Shown here one piece after another: positions 61,337 through 64,000 of a DNA stretch of 64,000 nucleotides (its first letter is position 1; each line of letters opens with the position of its first letter). The notes under the pieces were generated by a model. The model was not told the DNA's origin and ran no database searches. It saw only the letters and a list, made by a program, of their open reading frames with translations. The DNA lies in assembly GCF_000233455.1 (NCBI RefSeq), contig NZ_JH376420.1, positions 2,130,786-2,194,785 of the forward strand, read 5' to 3'. The stretch is from [Clostridium] citroniae WAL-17108. Its GTDB lineage: Bacteria > Bacillota > Clostridia > Lachnospirales > Lachnospiraceae. Both the position numbers and the translations under genes were made by a program.

Positions 61337-62590
61337 TTATTCCAGCAGTTCTTTGCATACCGCCTTAACGCATTCAATCACATATTCTACATCCTCTTCT
61401 CCCAGGCAAGTGTGCAGAGGCAGGGTCACTTCATTCTGGAATTGGTTACATGCATTCGGATAATCCTTACAGTCAAACCCAAGTAACCTGTATCCTGTGT
61501 GCATGGGCAGCGGCTTATAATGGACATTAGCCGAAATTCCTAATCCAGCTAATTTGGTTATAAAGTCATTCCTGACCTCATTTTCTACAGCAGCTCCATT
61601 CTTATGGAACAGCCTTATGATATACAAGTGCCCTGAACTGGAATATTCCTCTGTGTAATGTTTCTCTACCTTTACCGGAAGGCTTTTAAATGCGCGGTCA
61701 TACTGCTCGATGATAGATTTCCTGCGGTCGAGTATGGCATCATATCGTCTTATTTGCCCCAGCCCGATGGCTGCATGTACATCTGTCATATTACATTTAT
61801 ACCAGGGAGCGACTATATCATATTCCCACGAGCCCGGCTTTGTCTTTGAAAGGGCATCCTTACTTTGTCCGTGAAGGCTTATCAGCATATACTGATGGTA
61901 CAGTTCCTCGTTATCAACTCCCGGGATATCCCGCCATGTAACCGCCCCGCCTTCAGCTGTGGTCAGATTTTTCACAGCATGAAAACTGTAATTTATAAAG
62001 TCCGGATAACAGGCAGTAGGTCTTCCTTTATAGATGGAACCAAATGAATGAGCACCATCTGCCATAACGATCACGCGGCCGATTGCCTTTACAATAGGGT
62101 TGGCAGAAGGAGTAAAAAGCGGTCTTTTCTTCTCCACAATTTCCATGATACGCTCATAGTCCGCCGGTATGCCAAACAAGTCCACCGGAACAATTACTTT
62201 AGTCCTCTCCGTAACAGCGGCCTCCAATTTGTCATAATCCACTGTAAAGCGTCCGGGTTCACAGTCAATAAGTACCAAATCTGCACCTACATGTTCCACC
62301 ACAGAGGCGGAAGCCGTATATGTATACGCCGGGACGATCACCTCATCACCGGGACCAATACCAAGAATACGAAGGGTCATTTCAGCACAGGCAGTATTGG
62401 AGTTCAGACAGACTGCCTTTGACGTCCCGCTGCGCTGCGCAACAAGCCGCTCCAATTCTTTTGTTTTAGGCCCTGTTGTGATCCACCCGGATTTTAGTGC
62501 ATCCACCACCTCATTGATTTCAGCGTCTGTGATATCAGGCGGGCTGAAAGGTATACTTCTGTAATCTTTAATTTTTCCCACAACATTCAT
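61337..62590 (-). CDS. DegT/DnrJ/EryC1-type PLP aminotransferase
   Basis: A 417-residue sugar aminotransferase. The PLP lysine is Lys207 in 'YSFHAVKNLTTAEGGA'. 'IPFSPPDITDAEINEVVDALKSGWITTGPKTKELE' and 'VIVPAYTYTASASVVEH' are characteristic. It converts a 4-keto-6-deoxy nucleotide sugar to the 4-amino sugar, as PglE does. The upstream CapD/EpsC-type protein would make the 4-keto substrate, and the downstream PglC-like enzyme would use the product. No PglD-type acetyltransferase is seen; the ATP-grasp enzymes may take that place (inference). Confidence 0.93.
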   Translation of the reverse strand: MNVVGKIKDYRSIPFSPPDITDAEINEVVDALKSGWITTGPKTKELERLVAQRSGTSKAVCLNSNTACAEMTLRILGIGPGDEVIVPAYTYTASASVVEHVGADLVLIDCEPGRFTVDYDKLEAAVTERTKVIVPVDLFGIPADYERIMEIVEKKRPLFTPSANPIVKAIGRVIVMADGAHSFGSIYKGRPTACYPDFINYSFHAVKNLTTAEGGAVTWRDIPGVDNEELYHQYMLISLHGQSKDALSKTKPGSWEYDIVAPWYKCNMTDVHAAIGLGQIRRYDAILDRRKSIIEQYDRAFKSLPVKVEKHYTEEYSSSGHLYIIRLFHKNGAAVENEVRNDFITKLAGLGISANVHYKPLPMHTGYRLLGFDCKDYPNACNQFQNEVTLPLHTCLGEEDVEYVIECVKAVCKELLE

Positions 62591-62598
62591 TCTCCTTC

Positions 62599-63111
62599 TT
62601 ATTCCTTATGTACAATTTCCAGTCCTAATTTCACATCCATTAACCTGCCGAACATCTCCACCCTCACCATTGCCAGACGCTTATGTCTGTCAATATAAGT
62701 AATCTCCCCACTCAGCTTTGTCAACGGACCGGATGTGATAATCACCGTATCTCCTTCAATAACTCCCTGGGACATTCCCGACTGGTGGCCTTCTCCTCCT
62801 ATATGCAGAAGAAGCGACTTTTCTTCCTGACTTATAGGAATAAAGTCAACTCCATTCCCTAGAATTTTTGCAAAACCCGATAACTTCTTTAACTCCCAAA
62901 ACAGTTTCTCCACCTGCCCTGTAACCATAAAAACATATCCAGGGAATAGAATATGATGTTCTACATGCCATTTTCCCTGATAACGCTTCATGCGTTCACA
63001 GTACGGAATAAAGCATTCTTTCAACACAGCTCTGTCTGCAATTTTTTGGCTTAACAGTACCACAGTTCTTTCCCTGCCAGTTCTTACCTGCACTGCATAC
63101 CAATCTTCCAC
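62599..63111 (-). CDS. loaP: LoaP-like NusG paralogue, transcription antiterminator
   Basis: A 170-residue NusG-family protein with the NGN domain (about 1-105: 'DWYAVQVRTGRERTVVLLSQKI', 'HHILFPGYVFMVTG') and a C-terminal KOW ('GDTVIITSGPLTKLSGEITYIDRHKRLAMVRVEMFGR'). Specialised NusG paralogues (LoaP, UpxY, RfaH) at the head of long polysaccharide operons bind RNA polymerase and suppress termination. The GTG at 63111 is preferred to an earlier GTG because GGAGGAG is six bases upstream, and the protein then starts directly at the conserved 'W-Y-A-V'. Nearly 40 kb of same-strand genes follow. Confidence 0.88.
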   Translation of the reverse strand: MEDWYAVQVRTGRERTVVLLSQKIADRAVLKECFIPYCERMKRYQGKWHVEHHILFPGYVFMVTGQVEKLFWELKKLSGFAKILGNGVDFIPISQEEKSLLLHIGGEGHQSGMSQGVIEGDTVIITSGPLTKLSGEITYIDRHKRLAMVRVEMFGRLMDVKLGLEIVHKE

Positions 63112-63256
63112 TACTGTCTCCTCCACTTGTCCTATATATACTCCGGGAGAATATACCTTTCAAAAGGGCATGCTCCGCCATCCCATGGACAAGACCTGCC
63201 GCCTTACGTTTCTCCAAAGGATCCGGCAATCTTTCCATAGAAAAAGGCTTACCCTA

Positions 63257-63326
63257 AGTGGACAAGGGGACACACGGCTTTGCGCCACAGATTTGCGCTT
63301 CTGCGGCATGTGTCCCCTTGTCCACT
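63257..63326 (-). promoter_or_regulatory. Perfect 18-bp hairpin in the loaP leader
   Basis: AGTGGACAAGGGGACACA (63257-63274) and its exact complement (63309-63326) enclose a 34-base loop that itself contains repeated GCGC motifs. As minus-strand RNA it would form a long stable hairpin about 150 bases before loaP. No U-run follows directly, so it is not a plain terminator. It is a candidate loading or regulatory element for LoaP. A second AT-rich hairpin (ATATTCTCC/GGAGTATAT) lies near 63134-63155 beside the ribosome site. Confidence 0.6.
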
Positions 63327-63335
63327 GAGAGTAAC

Positions 63336-63341
63336 AATATA
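63336..63341 (-). promoter_or_regulatory. Possible extended -10 promoter before the loaP hairpin
   Basis: Minus-strand TGTTATATT reads as TG-n-TATATT, an extended -10 box with no clear -35. A start near 63329 would put the 18-bp hairpin at the very 5' end of the transcript. The prediction is weak. Confidence 0.3.
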
Positions 63342-63399
63342 ACAGGTATGACCTCAGAATGCGGCAAAGCGACAATTCTGCTTTCATACCCTTTTCATC

Positions 63400-64000
63400 C
63401 TACTTTAATCCCAATTGATACATTGCAACCTTCTTATGCCCGGTCAACCGGTCTGCGTTCAAAGCCACAACACCGGATTCCCGACCCGCTGCAGCCTCTG
63501 CGGCAGCAAGATCTGAGTCCATACCCTTGTAATGGTATTCCGGCACCAGTTCATGTACCAGCTGGCGTACGTTTCCTGTCTCGCTTTTGGCAGCCTCCCC
63601 CAAACGGTAAAGCGCCCGCTCAAACCTGTCATAATCCATTTCTATGGGCTTTCCTATGAAAATGCGCTCATTCTCCGTCTTCTGGAGACCTTCTTCATCC
63701 ATGAGCAGCTCCTCATACAGTTTTTCCCCGGGTCTGAGTCCGGTAAAGCAGATATCAATGTCCTTGTACGGCTCATAGCCGGACAAACGGATCAGGTTCT
63801 CGGCCATGTCCAGAATCCGGACCGGATTTCCCATGTTCAGGACAAATATTTCCCCGCCCTTTGCATAGGCTCCTGCCTGTATCACCAGGCTGACCGCCTC
63901 CGGTATGGTCATAAAGTACCGTATGATATCCTTATGTGTCACAGTTACCGGTCCGCCGCTTTCAATCTGTCTTTTAAACAGCGGGATGACACTTCCGTTG
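63400..64000 (-). CDS. CapD/EpsC-type nucleotide-sugar dehydratase, C-terminal part
   Basis: The visible 200 residues are the end of a polysaccharide biosynthesis protein of the extended-SDR CapD family; the 5' part lies beyond the right edge. The stretch from the edge reads 'NGSVIPLFKRQI' and continues 'THKDIIRYFMTIPEAVSLVIQA', 'KGGEIFVLNMGNPVRILDMAENLI' and 'LRPGEKLYEELLMDEE', diagnostic of PglF/CapD UDP-GlcNAc 4,6-dehydratases. It would make the 4-keto-6-deoxy sugar for the DegT aminotransferase. The catalytic Ser/Thr-x3-Lys region is not visible. Confidence 0.9.
   Translation of the reverse strand, partial: NGSVIPLFKRQIESGGPVTVTHKDIIRYFMTIPEAVSLVIQAGAYAKGGEIFVLNMGNPVRILDMAENLIRLSGYEPYKDIDICFTGLRPGEKLYEELLMDEEGLQKTENERIFIGKPIEMDYDRFERALYRLGEAAKSETGNVRQLVHELVPEYHYKGMDSDLAAAEAAAGRESGVVALNADRLTGHKKVAMYQLGLK

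Noticed and set aside
63257..63326. Ordinary rho-independent terminator upstream of loaP
   Set aside because: The 18-bp stem has no U-run directly after it in either direction, and it sits where an antiterminator leader element would be expected.
1..64000. CRISPR arrays, prophage or complete insertion sequences
   Set aside because: No direct-repeat/spacer pattern, phage structural gene or transposase was seen. The only tandem repeats are in-frame within dnaD and glmM or are protein repeats of the wall-binding protein.

Overview
The window looks like chromosomal DNA of a Gram-positive anaerobe of the Clostridia, most likely a Lachnospiraceae member (inference). Support comes from the DnaD/DnaC-type helicase-loading pair, RNase Y, a Bacillus-type LexA box on recA, a preQ1-I riboswitch on queT, a LoaP-type NusG paralogue, lipoprotein binding proteins and strong GGAGG ribosome sites. 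Nearly every gene is on the minus strand. I saw no rRNA or tRNA gene, no CRISPR array and no transposase gene.

1-14.1 kb, mostly housekeeping. A phosphonate/phosphite importer (phnD and the start of phnC) is divergent from a Crp/Fnr regulator (+). A palindrome sits just upstream of the phnD -35 box, where a class II activator would bind. Then come rny, recA-recX (SOS-controlled), a membrane acyltransferase, prs, dnaD-dnaC, murC and queT. The region upstream of dnaD holds an unusual cluster of DnaA boxes. dnaD carries a long 15-bp minisatellite.

14.1-23.4 kb, a pectin-fragment utilisation locus. It has a sugar ABC importer (binding protein and two permeases), a GH28 polygalacturonase-like enzyme, a LacI regulator, a TIM-barrel epimerase/isomerase and a divergent GH105 unsaturated-uronyl hydrolase. 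LacI-type operators lie between the divergent promoters. A SpoU-type RNA methyltransferase lies at the end of the run.

23.4-64 kb, one very long unidirectional surface-polysaccharide locus, transcribed from high to low coordinates. It begins (off the right edge) with a CapD/EpsC-type dehydratase and a LoaP-like antiterminator whose leader contains a perfect 18-bp hairpin. It carries two complete Wzx/Wzy sets. Set B (45-64 kb, visibly more AT-rich) has a PglC-like initiating transferase, DegT aminotransferase, flippase, polymerase and one glycosyltransferase. Set B also has a compact ten-gene organic-acid module: fumarase-type dehydratase alpha and beta, a CitE/HpcH-type lyase, an unrecognised TIM barrel, a phosphonopyruvate-decarboxylase-like ThDP enzyme, an aldo/keto reductase, a PrpD-family protein and two ATP-grasp ligases, next to the initiating transferase. 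I infer it makes and attaches an unusual acyl or amide substituent. Set A (23-45 kb) has a WbaP-type transferase, several GT2/GT4 enzymes, UDP-glucose dehydrogenase, flippase, polymerase, two Wzz-like proteins and a secreted choline-binding-repeat protein.

Set A also holds unusual proteins: a Wzz co-polymerase fused to a degenerate GGDEF domain, a receiver-GGDEF-EAL phosphodiesterase, a GT2 fused through one membrane segment to a metallophosphoesterase, and a radical SAM/SPASM enzyme. Together they suggest c-di-GMP-linked control of polysaccharide export (inference). A 212-bp MITE-like element separates ugd from the repeat-protein gene.
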